Assembly: GCA_041547565.1 (NCBI GenBank)
Contig: JBFEUI010000017.1
Coordinates: 1 to 36,219 of the forward strand
Origin: JBFEUI01 sp041547565
GTDB lineage: Bacteria > Pseudomonadota > Gammaproteobacteria > Thiohalomonadales > Thiohalomonadaceae
DNA: 36,219 bases
Reading direction: 5' to 3'
Shown: positions 15,518 to 22,986 of the stretch, in pieces
Layout of the letters: each line of letters starts with the position of its first letter
Numbering within the stretch: position 1 is the first letter of the stretch
Translations under genes and position numbers: made by a program
The notes under the pieces: model-generated
The model's input: only the letters and a program-made list of their open reading frames with translations
Told to the model about the DNA's origin: nothing
The model's database searches: none

Positions 15518-16462
15518 ATGGCCAGGGATGTCACAGCGCTGGACCTGTACGAAAGTTATCAAGAGCGTCTGGGACTGGAGTGGCTGGCCGGGAAAAACGG
15601 TGCGGACAAACCGCTTATCCAGGAGCACTGTCGGCAATCGGATATCAGCCCCATCGGTCCGCTGAATCTGATTCACCCCAACTGCATCCAGGTGCTGGGC
15701 AATTCCGAGATCGATTTTCTGGAGGAACTGGGCAAGAACTCCCTTGAGGATACTCTCGATAAGCTGTTTGTCAGCCACACCACGCTTATCATCGTTACCG
15801 ACAACAGAACCCCGCCGCCGCGCCTGCTTAAACGTGCGGAGAAAAGTGCCACAGCACTGCTCAAGTCGGACAGCGAAAACAGCGAGGTGATTGCCCACCT
15901 CGACTACTACATCTCCAGCCAGCTGGCCCAGCGCACGATCCTTCACGGAGTATTCATGGACGTCATGGGGGTGGGGATACTCCTTGCCGGAGAAAGTGCC
16001 GTGGGCAAAAGCGAGCTGGCACTGGAACTGATAACCCGTGGTCACCAGCTGATCGCCGATGACGCACCCGAGTTCACCCGCGTCTCTCCGGACACCTTGC
16101 GCGGCACCTGCCCGGAAGTCCTGCGTGACTTTCTCGAGGTGCGCGGTCTGGGTCTGCTCAACATACGCGCCATGTTCGGCGAAGGCGCCATCAAGCCCAG
16201 CGAGGAACTGCAGCTGATCCTCAACCTCAAACGCATCAAGGCGCAGAAGCTGCATCAGCTGGACCGGCTCAAGGGCACGCGCCACACGCGTAGCGTACTT
16301 GATGTGGAGGTGCCGGAGTTTCTCCTGCCGGTCGCACCGGGACGCAACCTGGCCGTGCTGGTCGAGGCCGCGGTGCGCAGCCATATCCTGTACAATCACG
16401 GCTACGATGCGGTGGAAGACTTCAACGCCAGACAACAGAAGATAATGCAGGATCTGCAATGA
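15518..16462 (+). CDS. hprK: HPr kinase/phosphorylase HprK
   Basis: A bifunctional enzyme that phosphorylates HPr on Ser46 with ATP and removes that phosphate by phosphorolysis. The 314 residues include an N-terminal domain (1-130) and the catalytic domain, where ILHGVFMDVMGVGILLAGES leads to the P-loop GESAVGKSE (Lys164). The HprK signature EVRGLGLLNIRAMFGEGA and the EVPEFLLPVAPGRNLAVLVEAA region follow. The P-loop differs slightly from the common GxSGxGKS by Ala in place of Gly. HprK is absent from enteric bacteria but present in other proteobacteria beside ptsN. Its target HPr in this cluster keeps Ser46. Confidence 0.97.
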   Translation: MARDVTALDLYESYQERLGLEWLAGKNGADKPLIQEHCRQSDISPIGPLNLIHPNCIQVLGNSEIDFLEELGKNSLEDTLDKLFVSHTTLIIVTDNRTPPPRLLKRAEKSATALLKSDSENSEVIAHLDYYISSQLAQRTILHGVFMDVMGVGILLAGESAVGKSELALELITRGHQLIADDAPEFTRVSPDTLRGTCPEVLRDFLEVRGLGLLNIRAMFGEGAIKPSEELQLILNLKRIKAQKLHQLDRLKGTRHTRSVLDVEVPEFLLPVAPGRNLAVLVEAAVRSHILYNHGYDAVEDFNARQQKIMQDLQ

Positions 16463-17310
16463 AACTGTTTATCATCAGCGGCACCTCCGGTGCCGGCAAA
16501 AGCGTGGCCCTGGATGCACTGGAGGATATCGGTTACTACTGCATCGACAACCTCCCCGTCAGGCTGCTCCCGGCCTTCGCCGAGGAACTGCTGATCAATC
16601 ACAAGCACGACTCCGCGGTGGTCGGTATTGATGCACGCAATATCGCCAGCAGCCTCGATGCCTTCCCCGAGGTGCTCAAATCCCTCGACACCTCGGGCAT
16701 CACCTGCCAGATCATCTTCCTTGATGCCGACGACGCCACGCTGATAAAACGCTTCAGCGAGACGCGGCGACGCCACCCGCTTACCGACGCCGAGCACCCG
16801 CTGGAAGAGGCGATACACGAGGAACGCATGCGCCTGTCGCCGGTTTCCAGCCGTGCCGATATTCGTATCGACACCAGCAAAACCAACGTCCACCAGCTGC
16901 GCGACATCATCCAGGGGCGGCTGGGTGAACAGGGCGGTGAGGGCATGTCGCTGCTGTTCCAGTCCTTCGGCTTTAAACACGGTCTGCCGGTGGAGGCGGA
17001 CTTCATCTTCGATGTGCGCTGCCTGCCCAATCCCCACTGGGACATGCGCCTGCGCAGCCTTACCGGCCGTGATCCGGAGGTGCGTCACTTCCTGGAGAAC
17101 CACTTCGAGGTCAACCGCATGTTCGAGCAACTCAGGGATCTGCTCGAAGAGTGGCTGCCGCGTTTCGAGGCGGACAAACGCCGCTACATGACCGTCGCCA
17201 TCGGCTGCACCGGCGGTCAGCACCGCTCGGTCTATTTTTCCGAACGCCTGGCTGACTATTTCAAGGAGAAATGGTCTAATGTGCTCGTTCGTCACAGAGA
17301 GTTGTCATGA
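16459..17310 (+). CDS. rapZ: RNase adapter / nucleotide-binding protein RapZ
   Basis: A P-loop protein of the RapZ/YvcJ family, 283 residues as in E. coli (284). E. coli RapZ binds GlmY/GlmZ small RNAs and directs RNase E to GlmZ, controlling glucosamine-6-phosphate synthase. Walker A is SGTSGAGKSVAL (Lys14), then VVGIDARN, and the C-terminal RNA-binding domain has FKHGLPVEADFIFDVRCLPN and CTGGQHRSVYFSERLAD. It overlaps hprK and the following EIIA gene by 4 nt (ATGA) at both ends. Whether it has sRNA partners here is not visible in the sequence. Confidence 0.96.
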   Translation: MKLFIISGTSGAGKSVALDALEDIGYYCIDNLPVRLLPAFAEELLINHKHDSAVVGIDARNIASSLDAFPEVLKSLDTSGITCQIIFLDADDATLIKRFSETRRRHPLTDAEHPLEEAIHEERMRLSPVSSRADIRIDTSKTNVHQLRDIIQGRLGEQGGEGMSLLFQSFGFKHGLPVEADFIFDVRCLPNPHWDMRLRSLTGRDPEVRHFLENHFEVNRMFEQLRDLLEEWLPRFEADKRRYMTVAIGCTGGQHRSVYFSERLADYFKEKWSNVLVRHRELS

Positions 17311-17726
17311 AGGTTGGTTTACTGATCATCGCGCACCACCCGCTGGGTGACGCCGTATTGCAGACAGCGGTCGAAACCCTGGGCCGCGCCCCAATGCCCG
17401 TTCGGGTGCTCCCGGTCTCACGCGATGAAGACCGCGACCGCTCGATGCAGCGGGCCAGGGAACTGGCGGCGGAGCTTGACCAGGATGACGGCCTGCTGGT
17501 ACTGACAGACATCTACGGCTCCACACCCAGCAATATCGCCTGCTCACTGCAGGAGAACAGCGGGGTACGCGTGGTGGCCGGCCTCAACCTCCCCATGCTC
17601 ATTCGCGTGTTCAACTACGCCGATCTCGACCTGGACAGTCTCGCGGAAAAGGCACTGAGCGGGGGACATGACGGTGTACTTGCCTGCTGCGACGTTGCAC
17701 AGAGCGAAAAATCCAACCATGCTTAA
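17307..17726 (+). CDS. Mannose-family PTS EIIA component
   Basis: A 139-residue EIIA-Man-type domain. The start KVGLLIIAHHPLGDAVLQTA contains the phospho-acceptor His10 (or the adjacent His11), and LVLTDIYGSTPSNIA is the conserved second block. No EIIB, EIIC or EIID genes are nearby, so a regulatory role is more likely than sugar import; such orphan EIIA-Man proteins occur in the ptsN-hprK-rapZ clusters of many proteobacteria. It overlaps rapZ by 4 nt and the HPr gene by 8 nt, implying tight coupling with both. Confidence 0.93.
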   Translation: MKVGLLIIAHHPLGDAVLQTAVETLGRAPMPVRVLPVSRDEDRDRSMQRARELAAELDQDDGLLVLTDIYGSTPSNIACSLQENSGVRVVAGLNLPMLIRVFNYADLDLDSLAEKALSGGHDGVLACCDVAQSEKSNHA

Positions 17727-17988
17727 CAAGGAAATCACCATTATCAACAAGCTGGGCCTCCATGCCCGCGCCGCAGCCAAATTCGTCAACCTCGCCTCGC
17801 AGTTCGAGAGCGAGATTGCCCTGACAAGGGACGGGCGCAGAGTGAACGGCAAAAGCATAATGGGAGTGATGATGCTCGCTGCCGCGCAGGGCACAACATT
17901 GGAGTTGTCGGTCTCCGGCAATGACGAAAACGAGGCACTGGAGCAACTGGAGGGGCTGATCGGGCAGCGCTTTGGCGAAGATGCCTGA
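17719..17988 (+). CDS. ptsH: Phosphocarrier protein HPr
   Basis: An 89-residue HPr that carries phosphate from enzyme I to EIIA domains. Both regulatory residues are exactly placed: His15 in LGLHARAAAKFV (enzyme I site) and Ser46 in VNGKSIMGVMML (HprK site). I chose the ATG at 17719 because it puts these residues at the canonical positions; it overlaps the upstream EIIA gene by 8 nt. The serine site and the adjacent hprK together argue that the kinase/phosphorylase loop is functional. It is probably the donor to both PtsN and the mannose-type EIIA. Confidence 0.96.
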   Translation: MLNKEITIINKLGLHARAAAKFVNLASQFESEIALTRDGRRVNGKSIMGVMMLAAAQGTTLELSVSGNDENEALEQLEGLIGQRFGEDA

Positions 17989-18003
17989 GGAAGCCCTCAC
18001 CAC

Positions 18004-18073
18004 GTAGCCCTTGGCGGACTACACGGCGATGTGCTCCCCCGGCCGCCTCACCCATACCAGGCGGAGGTAGTCC
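18004..18073 (+). promoter_or_regulatory. Foldable ptsI leader covering the ribosome binding site
   Basis: The 85-nt gap between HPr and ptsI contains an outer 7-bp pair (GGACTAC 18016-18022 with GTAGTCC 18067-18073, ending directly before the ATG) and an inner 6-bp pair (CCGCCT 18043-18048 with AGGCGG 18059-18064). Together they would bury the GGAGG ribosome binding site (18063-18067). A competing pair, GTAG 18004-18007 with CTAC 18019-18022, would free the outer strand. This could set the enzyme I to HPr ratio or respond to a signal; it matches no riboswitch class I know. Confidence 0.45.
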
Positions 18074-19822
18074 ATGCCCACCGCATATCCCGGCATCGGC
18101 GTATCCCGGGGCATCGCCATCGGCAAGGCCCGAATCCTGCAGCACGGACAGGTGGAGGTGCTGGAGTACACCCTGCCGACCTCACAGCTCGACAGCGAAG
18201 TGCAACGCTTCCGCCACGCCCTGGCACAGGCACGCGAACAACTGCTCCAGATCCGCGCCCGCATTCCTGGCGACACCCCCGGCAATATCGCCGCCTTCAT
18301 AGAAACCCATCTGCTCATGCTCGATGACGCGACCCTGGCCGAGGAGCCCGAGGCCATTATCCGGGCGCAGCACTGCAATGCCGAATGGGCGCTCAAGCTC
18401 CAGGCCGATGCCCTGTTGCGGGCATTTGCCACCATGGACGACGCCTATCTGAAAACGCGCTGTGACGACGTCATTCATGTGGTGAGGCGCGTACAACAAC
18501 TGTTGCTGCAGGGGGGTGAAGGCCATGAGCCGCTGCTCGAGGAGAGTGCCGAACCGCGTATCGCGGTGGCGGCCGACCTCTCCCCCGGAGACCTGGTACT
18601 GCTGCACCAGCAGAATATCAGCGCCATCGTTACCGAGCGCGGCGGCCCGCTCTCGCACACGGCGATACTCGCACGCAGCCTGCGCATACCCGCCATTGTC
18701 GGCATCCCGCATGTGCACGACTACATCAACAACCATGAGTGGCTGGTGGTCGACGGCAACCATGGCACGCTGCTGAGTGATCCCGATGCGGCCACCACCC
18801 ACTTCTACCAGTGCAAACAGGCCAGCGAACAGGCCGCCTACGACAGGCTGCAGACCCTGACCGACCAGGCATGCCGCAGCAGCGACGGTATCCCCATCAC
18901 CCTGCAGGCCAACATCGAACTGCCGGAGGATATTGCCGAGCTGAAACGGGTCGGTGCCGAAGGGGTCGGCCTCTACCGCACTGAATTTCTGTTCCTGAAC
19001 CGGGAACAGGCCCCCTCGGAGGAGGAGCAGTTCACGGCCTATCGTGAGACCGTAGAGAGCCTGAACGGTGCCCCGCTGACCATCCGCACCCTCGATCTGG
19101 GGGCCGACAAGGCCTTTGTGCCGGTACGCCACATCTCTAGCAACCCGGTACTCGGGCTACGCGCCGTTCGCCTTTGCCTGAACGAAACCTCTCTGTTCAA
19201 ACCGCAGCTGCGCGCCATTCTGCGTGCCTCTGTCTACGGCCCGGTGCAGCTGCTGATCCCGATGCTGACCAACACCGGCGAGATAGACCAGTGCCTGCAT
19301 TTACTCAACACGTTGAAGCGGGAGCTGCGTGCGCAACACATTCCCTTCGATGAGCAGCTCCCCGTCGGCGGCATGATCGAAATCCCGGCCGCTGCGCTGT
19401 GCGTTGATCAGTTCGCCAGGCGTCTCGACTTTCTCGCCATCGGCACCAACGACCTCATCCAGTACACCCTGGCCACCGATCGCATTGACGAGGCGGTGAA
19501 CCACCTTTACGACCCACTCAATCTGGCGGTGCTGCGCCTGATCCGCCACATCATTCGTAGCGCCAACGAGGCTGAGATCCCGGTCAGCCTGTGTGGCGAG
19601 ATGGCTGCGACACCCTCGCTGACCCGCTTGCTGCTGGCACTGGGGCTGACCCGTTTCAGCCTCCCGCCAACCACCCTGCTCGAGGTCAAGCATGTGATTA
19701 ACCACAGCAATATAAAACTGCTGCAGCAACAGATCCATGAGCTGCTGCAGTGCGGCAATGAAGCGCTGTTGCGTCAGACCATCAACGAGCTGAACAGCGA
19801 TCTGCCGGAGCTCTCTTTCTAG
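18074..19822 (+). CDS. ptsI: PTS enzyme I (phosphoenolpyruvate-protein phosphotransferase)
   Basis: Takes phosphate from PEP and passes it to HPr, starting the PTS cascade. The 582 residues show the HPr-binding N-terminal domain, the active-site His195 in TERGGPLSHTAILARSLRIP, then the PEP-binding barrel with GVGLYRTEFLFLNREQAPSE, TIRTLDLGADKAF, NPVLGLRAVRL, GMIEIPAAAL and IPVSLCGEMAATP. There is no N-terminal GAF domain, so this is PtsI-type rather than PtsP. The GGAGG at 18063-18067 lies 6 nt before the start. It is the last PTS gene of the cluster; no permease gene follows. Confidence 0.97.
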   Translation: MPTAYPGIGVSRGIAIGKARILQHGQVEVLEYTLPTSQLDSEVQRFRHALAQAREQLLQIRARIPGDTPGNIAAFIETHLLMLDDATLAEEPEAIIRAQHCNAEWALKLQADALLRAFATMDDAYLKTRCDDVIHVVRRVQQLLLQGGEGHEPLLEESAEPRIAVAADLSPGDLVLLHQQNISAIVTERGGPLSHTAILARSLRIPAIVGIPHVHDYINNHEWLVVDGNHGTLLSDPDAATTHFYQCKQASEQAAYDRLQTLTDQACRSSDGIPITLQANIELPEDIAELKRVGAEGVGLYRTEFLFLNREQAPSEEEQFTAYRETVESLNGAPLTIRTLDLGADKAFVPVRHISSNPVLGLRAVRLCLNETSLFKPQLRAILRASVYGPVQLLIPMLTNTGEIDQCLHLLNTLKRELRAQHIPFDEQLPVGGMIEIPAAALCVDQFARRLDFLAIGTNDLIQYTLATDRIDEAVNHLYDPLNLAVLRLIRHIIRSANEAEIPVSLCGEMAATPSLTRLLLALGLTRFSLPPTTLLEVKHVINHSNIKLLQQQIHELLQCGNEALLRQTINELNSDLPELSF

Positions 19823-19828
19823 TCGGAA

Positions 19829-19870
19829 AAATCACCCTCAACTCCCTTTTTCGTTCCCCTTCACTCGCTG
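19829..19870. repeat. Weak pyrimidine-rich heptamer-like tract before mgtE
   Basis: The 68-nt gap between ptsI and mgtE is strongly pyrimidine-rich. On the minus strand it reads in rough 7-bp units (AGTGAAG, GGGAACG, AAAAAGG, GAGTTGA). It resembles the inverted arm of the heptamer elements but lacks a clear partner, so it may be chance or a decayed copy. Confidence 0.25.
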
Positions 19871-19890
19871 CAGCTGATAGACTTTCAGGC

Positions 19891-21249
19891 ATGCCCGAAA
19901 CAACAGAAACAATATACGAGCAGAATCCCCTGCCACAGTTGTATGAGGCACTGCAGCGCGGGGATCTGACCGATGTGCAGATCCTGATGGCCGATATGCA
20001 CCCGGCCGAGATCGCCGACCTGCTCGAGTCGCTGCCGTCGGAAGAGCGCATCAAGGTCTGGGAACGGGTCAATCCCGAATACGAGGGCGATATCCTCGTT
20101 GAGGTCAACGACAACGTACGTGCCACACTCATTCGTGAGATGGAGTCGCATCAGCTGGTGGCTGCGACCGAGGGCATGGATACCGATGACCTGGCCGACC
20201 TGCTGCCAGAGATGCCGGAAGATGTTATCCAGCAGGTTCTCGAATCGCTCGACGAGCAAAACCGCCTGCGCCTTGAGTCGGTGCTGACCTATCCGGAGGA
20301 TTCAGCCGGCGGCCTGATGAATGTCGATACGGTGACGGTACGCGCCGATATCACCCTGGAGGTGGTCATGCGCTATCTGCGCCGCCTCAGCCACATCCCC
20401 GAGACCACCGACAACCTGATGGTCGTTGACCGTGACGGAGTCTATCTCGGCATGCTTTCCCTGACCGAGCTGCTCACCCGCGATCCGCAGGAGCGGGTCG
20501 GTAACATCATGCACAGCGAGGTCGAGGGAATTCGCGCCGACACCTCCGAGCAGGATGTGGCCATGCTGTTCGAGCGGCGCGACCTGGTTACCGCACCGGT
20601 CATCGATACACAGGGCAGACTGCTCGGACGTATCACCATCGATGACGTGGTGGACGTCATTCGCGACAAGGCCGACCATGACTTTCTCGGTATGGCCGGT
20701 CTGAACGAAGAGGAGGATATCTTCGCCCCGATCCTCTCCAGCAGCCAGCGCCGCGCCGTGTGGCTGGGCATCAACCTGTTCACCGCCTTTCTCGCCTCAT
20801 GGGTCATCAAGCAGTTCGATGCGACGATCGAACAGTTGGTCTCTCTGGCAGTGCTGATGCCGGTGGTTGCCAGCATGGGCGGCATCGCCGGCAGCCAGAC
20901 ACTCACCCTGGTGATTCGCGCCATGGCACTGGGTCAGGTCAGCGTGAATAACTCCGCCCAGTTGCTGAACAAGGAGCTGGGGGTGGCCCTGGTCAACGGA
21001 CTGATCTGGGCCATCGTGATCGCCCTCATTGCCTACCTGTGGTTCGGCAGCGGGTCACTGGGCCTGGTCATCGCGGCAGCGATCATTATCAACTTCTTCG
21101 GTGCGGCACTGACCGGTGCCACCTTACCGCTGCTGCTGCAGCGTCTGGGGGCCGATCCGGCACTGGCCGGTAGCGTCATCCTGACAACGGTGACCGACGT
21201 GGTGGGCTTCTTCACCTTTCTCGGTCTGGCGGCACTATTCCTGGTTTAG
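19891..21249 (+). CDS. mgtE: Magnesium transporter MgtE
   Basis: An inner-membrane Mg2+ channel/transporter of 452 residues. The soluble part contains the acidic MgtE N-domain (about 20-125, with ADMHPAEIADLLESLP and LADLLPEMPEDV) and a CBS pair (about 130-255; AGGLMNVDTVTVRADIT and MHSEVEGIRADTSEQDV), which together gate the pore by sensing cytoplasmic Mg2+. Five transmembrane helices fill about residues 285-452, with the family segment MPVVASMGGIAGSQTLTLVI and the closing TTVTDVVGFFTFLGLAALF. The ptsI-mgtE neighbourhood recurs in several gammaproteobacteria, but a functional link to the PTS is only suggested by that. Confidence 0.96.
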   Translation: MPETTETIYEQNPLPQLYEALQRGDLTDVQILMADMHPAEIADLLESLPSEERIKVWERVNPEYEGDILVEVNDNVRATLIREMESHQLVAATEGMDTDDLADLLPEMPEDVIQQVLESLDEQNRLRLESVLTYPEDSAGGLMNVDTVTVRADITLEVVMRYLRRLSHIPETTDNLMVVDRDGVYLGMLSLTELLTRDPQERVGNIMHSEVEGIRADTSEQDVAMLFERRDLVTAPVIDTQGRLLGRITIDDVVDVIRDKADHDFLGMAGLNEEEDIFAPILSSSQRRAVWLGINLFTAFLASWVIKQFDATIEQLVSLAVLMPVVASMGGIAGSQTLTLVIRAMALGQVSVNNSAQLLNKELGVALVNGLIWAIVIALIAYLWFGSGSLGLVIAAAIIINFFGAALTGATLPLLLQRLGADPALAGSVILTTVTDVVGFFTFLGLAALFLV

Positions 21250-21365
21250 ACCGCTGACCAGACATGACAGCAGTCCCGGCCGTCAACACCGGTAGATTGT
21301 TAAATTGTTGCAGCACAGGTAGTGAATAACGCGGCTGCGAAAGACATATTACTACGCGGGCAATC

Positions 21366-21806
21366 GTGAACGGTAAACAGACACAACGCACCCTGCCCTG
21401 GTCGGCACAGCAGCTCTTTAATGTGATTGCCGACGTCGAGGCCTACCCCGCGTTCATGCCCGGTTATCGACACGCCAAGGTCACCGCCCAGGAAGAACGC
21501 AGCCTGCGCGTTGAGCAACTGGTCGGGATTGGCCCCATCGCCTACCACTTTGTCTCCCAGGCCAGGCTGGAATCTCCAGCCCACCTCCACATCCATTCAA
21601 CCGACGGCCCCTTCCGCCTGCTCGAAATCGACTGGCAACTGCAGCAAGAGGGGGCGGGTTGTCGCGTCACGCTCGATACCCGCTTTGAACTGCGCAACAG
21701 GATGCTGCAGCAGCTGGCCAGTCGCCTCTCCTCGTTCTCCGGTGAGCAGATCCTCGCGGCGATTTCCCGGCGTGCCGCGCAGCTCTACGGCCAGGAGAAC
21801 AGCTAG
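21366..21806 (+). CDS. RatA/Coq10-like START-domain protein
   Basis: A 146-residue SRPBCC/START-fold protein (polyketide cyclase/Coq10 family). Characteristic is LPWSAQQLFNVIADVEAYPAFMPGY at the N-terminus, then RVEQLVGIGPIAYHFVSQARLE and DGPFRLLEIDWQL, ending with a long helix. E. coli RatA was described as a ribosome-associated toxin; mitochondrial Coq10 binds ubiquinone. The usual ratB and smpB neighbours are absent, so I give no gene symbol. The start is GTG with a weak ribosome binding site. Its stop overlaps that of the convergent rhodanese gene in a shared CTAG. The 116-nt gap after mgtE shows no clear terminator. Confidence 0.85.
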   Translation: MNGKQTQRTLPWSAQQLFNVIADVEAYPAFMPGYRHAKVTAQEERSLRVEQLVGIGPIAYHFVSQARLESPAHLHIHSTDGPFRLLEIDWQLQQEGAGCRVTLDTRFELRNRMLQQLASRLSSFSGEQILAAISRRAAQLYGQENS

Positions 21807-22210
21807 TTGGGTGCGACCGTCCTGTTCCCGGCGGCGATCCAGTGAGTGATCCCGCGGCTTACGTTATGCACCTTTTTGTAGGAGAGCTTTTGATCGAGAA
21901 AGCGGCTGATGATGCCGGTGCGGTTGCCGGTGCGGCAGATCAGGATAAGGGGCTGGTCAGGTCCCACCACACCGGACAGCCGCTCGAGCCACGCCTCCAG
22001 GTCATAATTGCCGTGACGGTCAAAGAAGGTGATAAGGTGGCTGCCCTCGACCACCCCGGTCTGCTGCCACTCCTCGGGGCGGCGCACATCAATAACCGGT
22101 ACACCCGCCGACTGGAGCCGCATCAGCTCGGCATTGTCGATATTCGTTACCTCGGCATGAGCCGGCACAGACGCAAGGGTCAACAGGAGAGAGAGGATTA
22201 GTTTTCGCAT
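21803..22210 (-). CDS. Secreted single-domain rhodanese
   Basis: A 135-residue periplasmic rhodanese. A Sec signal peptide (MRKLILSLLLTLASVPAHA, cleavage after residue 19) is followed by one rhodanese domain with VIDVRRPEEWQQTG and the active-site loop CRTGNRTG (Cys92). The loop, with Arg and Asn, suits sulfurtransferase or persulfide chemistry more than phosphatase activity. The substrate is unknown. It converges on the RatA-like gene and is divergent from darP. A perfect inverted repeat lies 16-37 nt upstream of the start and may be an operator. Confidence 0.9.
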   Translation of the reverse strand: MRKLILSLLLTLASVPAHAEVTNIDNAELMRLQSAGVPVIDVRRPEEWQQTGVVEGSHLITFFDRHGNYDLEAWLERLSGVVGPDQPLILICRTGNRTGIISRFLDQKLSYKKVHNVSRGITHWIAAGNRTVAPN

Positions 22211-22225
22211 AACACCAACGGTTAA

Positions 22226-22247
22226 TTAGTATGTAAAAAGATACTAA
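22226..22247 (-). promoter_or_regulatory. Inverted repeat upstream of rhodanese, possible operator
   Basis: TTAGTAT (22226-22232) and ATACTAA (22241-22247) form a perfect 7-bp inverted repeat with an 8-bp spacer in an AT-rich patch, 16 nt upstream of the rhodanese ATG. Size and symmetry suit a dimeric winged-helix repressor, such as the ArsR family that often controls rhodaneses. The regulator is not identified; it could also be a leader hairpin. Confidence 0.4.
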
Positions 22248-22302
22248 TACTCAATCTACCCGGCCATTGCAAGCACGCCGTTCACACTCCATGCAACGAT
22301 GG

Positions 22303-22319
22303 CAGGGTATAATCCTGCG
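22303..22319 (+). promoter_or_regulatory. Perfect TATAAT -10 box for darP, inside a small palindrome
   Basis: TATAAT at 22308-22313 lies 29 nt upstream of the darP ATG and within GCAGG-N7-CCTGC (22303-22319). No convincing -35 box is found at 16-18 bp, so the promoter may depend on an activator or be weak. Confidence 0.4.
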
Positions 22320-22341
22320 AACAACAACCAGGCGGAACACG

Positions 22342-22863
22342 ATGAGTGACAGGTCACGAGACGAGAATAGCGACGAATCCGATGAATTTGTCAGTAAGAG
22401 CCAGCGCAAGCGCGAAGCCCACGCCCTGCAGGCGCTGGGCGAGGAACTGGTAAGACTCCCCGCGAACAAGCTGGGTAAAATCCCGCTGCCCGAGCAACTC
22501 CTCGATGCAATTCGTCAGGCACAGCAGATCAAGGCACGGGGCGGACATAAACGCCAACTGCAGTTTATCGGCAAGCTGATGCGCTCGGTGGATGCCGAAC
22601 CGATACAGCAGGCGCTTGAACGACTACAGGCTCAGGCCGCCGGCACCACCGCCGCCCACCACCACGCCGAGCGCTGGCGCGACCGGCTTGTTGAAGAGGG
22701 CGACGCGGCCTTAAGCGAACTGTTGTCCGAACTGCCCCAGGCCGACCGCCAGCACCTGCGGCAACTGATACGCAATGCGCAAAAAGAGAAGGAGCGAAAC
22801 AAACCGCCCAGGTCCGCGCGGGAACTGTTTCGTTATCTAAGGGATTTGCAGGAAGAACAATAA
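22342..22863 (+). CDS. darP: DarP/YjgA (DUF615) 50S-associated protein
   Basis: A 173-residue, highly charged helical protein of the DUF615/YjgA family, now called DarP and associated with late 50S subunit assembly in E. coli. Family blocks are VSKSQRKREAHALQALGEEL, LPEQLLDAIRQAQQIKARGG, HKRQLQFIGKLMR and a C-terminal SARELFRYLRDL. I chose the ATG at 22342 because AGGCGG (22330-22335) lies 6 nt upstream and the conserved segment begins soon after; the frame is open 25 codons further. It is usually next to pmbA/tldE, which is not present here. A heptamer array starts 2 nt after its stop. Confidence 0.93.
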   Translation: MSDRSRDENSDESDEFVSKSQRKREAHALQALGEELVRLPANKLGKIPLPEQLLDAIRQAQQIKARGGHKRQLQFIGKLMRSVDAEPIQQALERLQAQAAGTTAAHHHAERWRDRLVEEGDAALSELLSELPQADRQHLRQLIRNAQKEKERNKPPRSARELFRYLRDLQEEQ

Positions 22864-22865
22864 CA

Positions 22866-22976
22866 AGGAGCAAAGATACAAGTGACAAGATAAAAGGAAT
22901 GACGCTTCGGGTTAATGCCCCTACAAACTCTAATTCCCGGTTTATCCTTTTCCCTTGTATCTTTAATCTTGTACCT
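22866..22976. repeat. Heptamer-armed inverted element between convergent genes
   Basis: Left arm 22866-22901: AGGAGCA, a 1-nt slip, then AGATACA, AGTGACA, AGATAAA, AGGAATG. Right arm 22942-22976, inverted: on the minus strand AGGTACA, AGATTAA, AGATACA, AGGGAAA, AGGATAA. The left arm begins 2 nt after the darP stop and the right arm ends 10 nt from the stop of the convergent amidase gene. The arms could pair at about 18 of 24 positions. No T-run-based terminator is seen in the gap. Confidence 0.75.
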
Positions 22977-22986
22977 AAATCCCTGT

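Noticed and set aside
15491..16459. 322-codon minus-strand frame opposite hprK
   Set aside because: Mirror of hprK with no recognisable domain or ribosome binding site.
21366..22210. RatA-like and rhodanese genes considered as a toxin-antitoxin pair
   Set aside because: They are convergent, the second is exported and a typical rhodanese, and ratB is absent.
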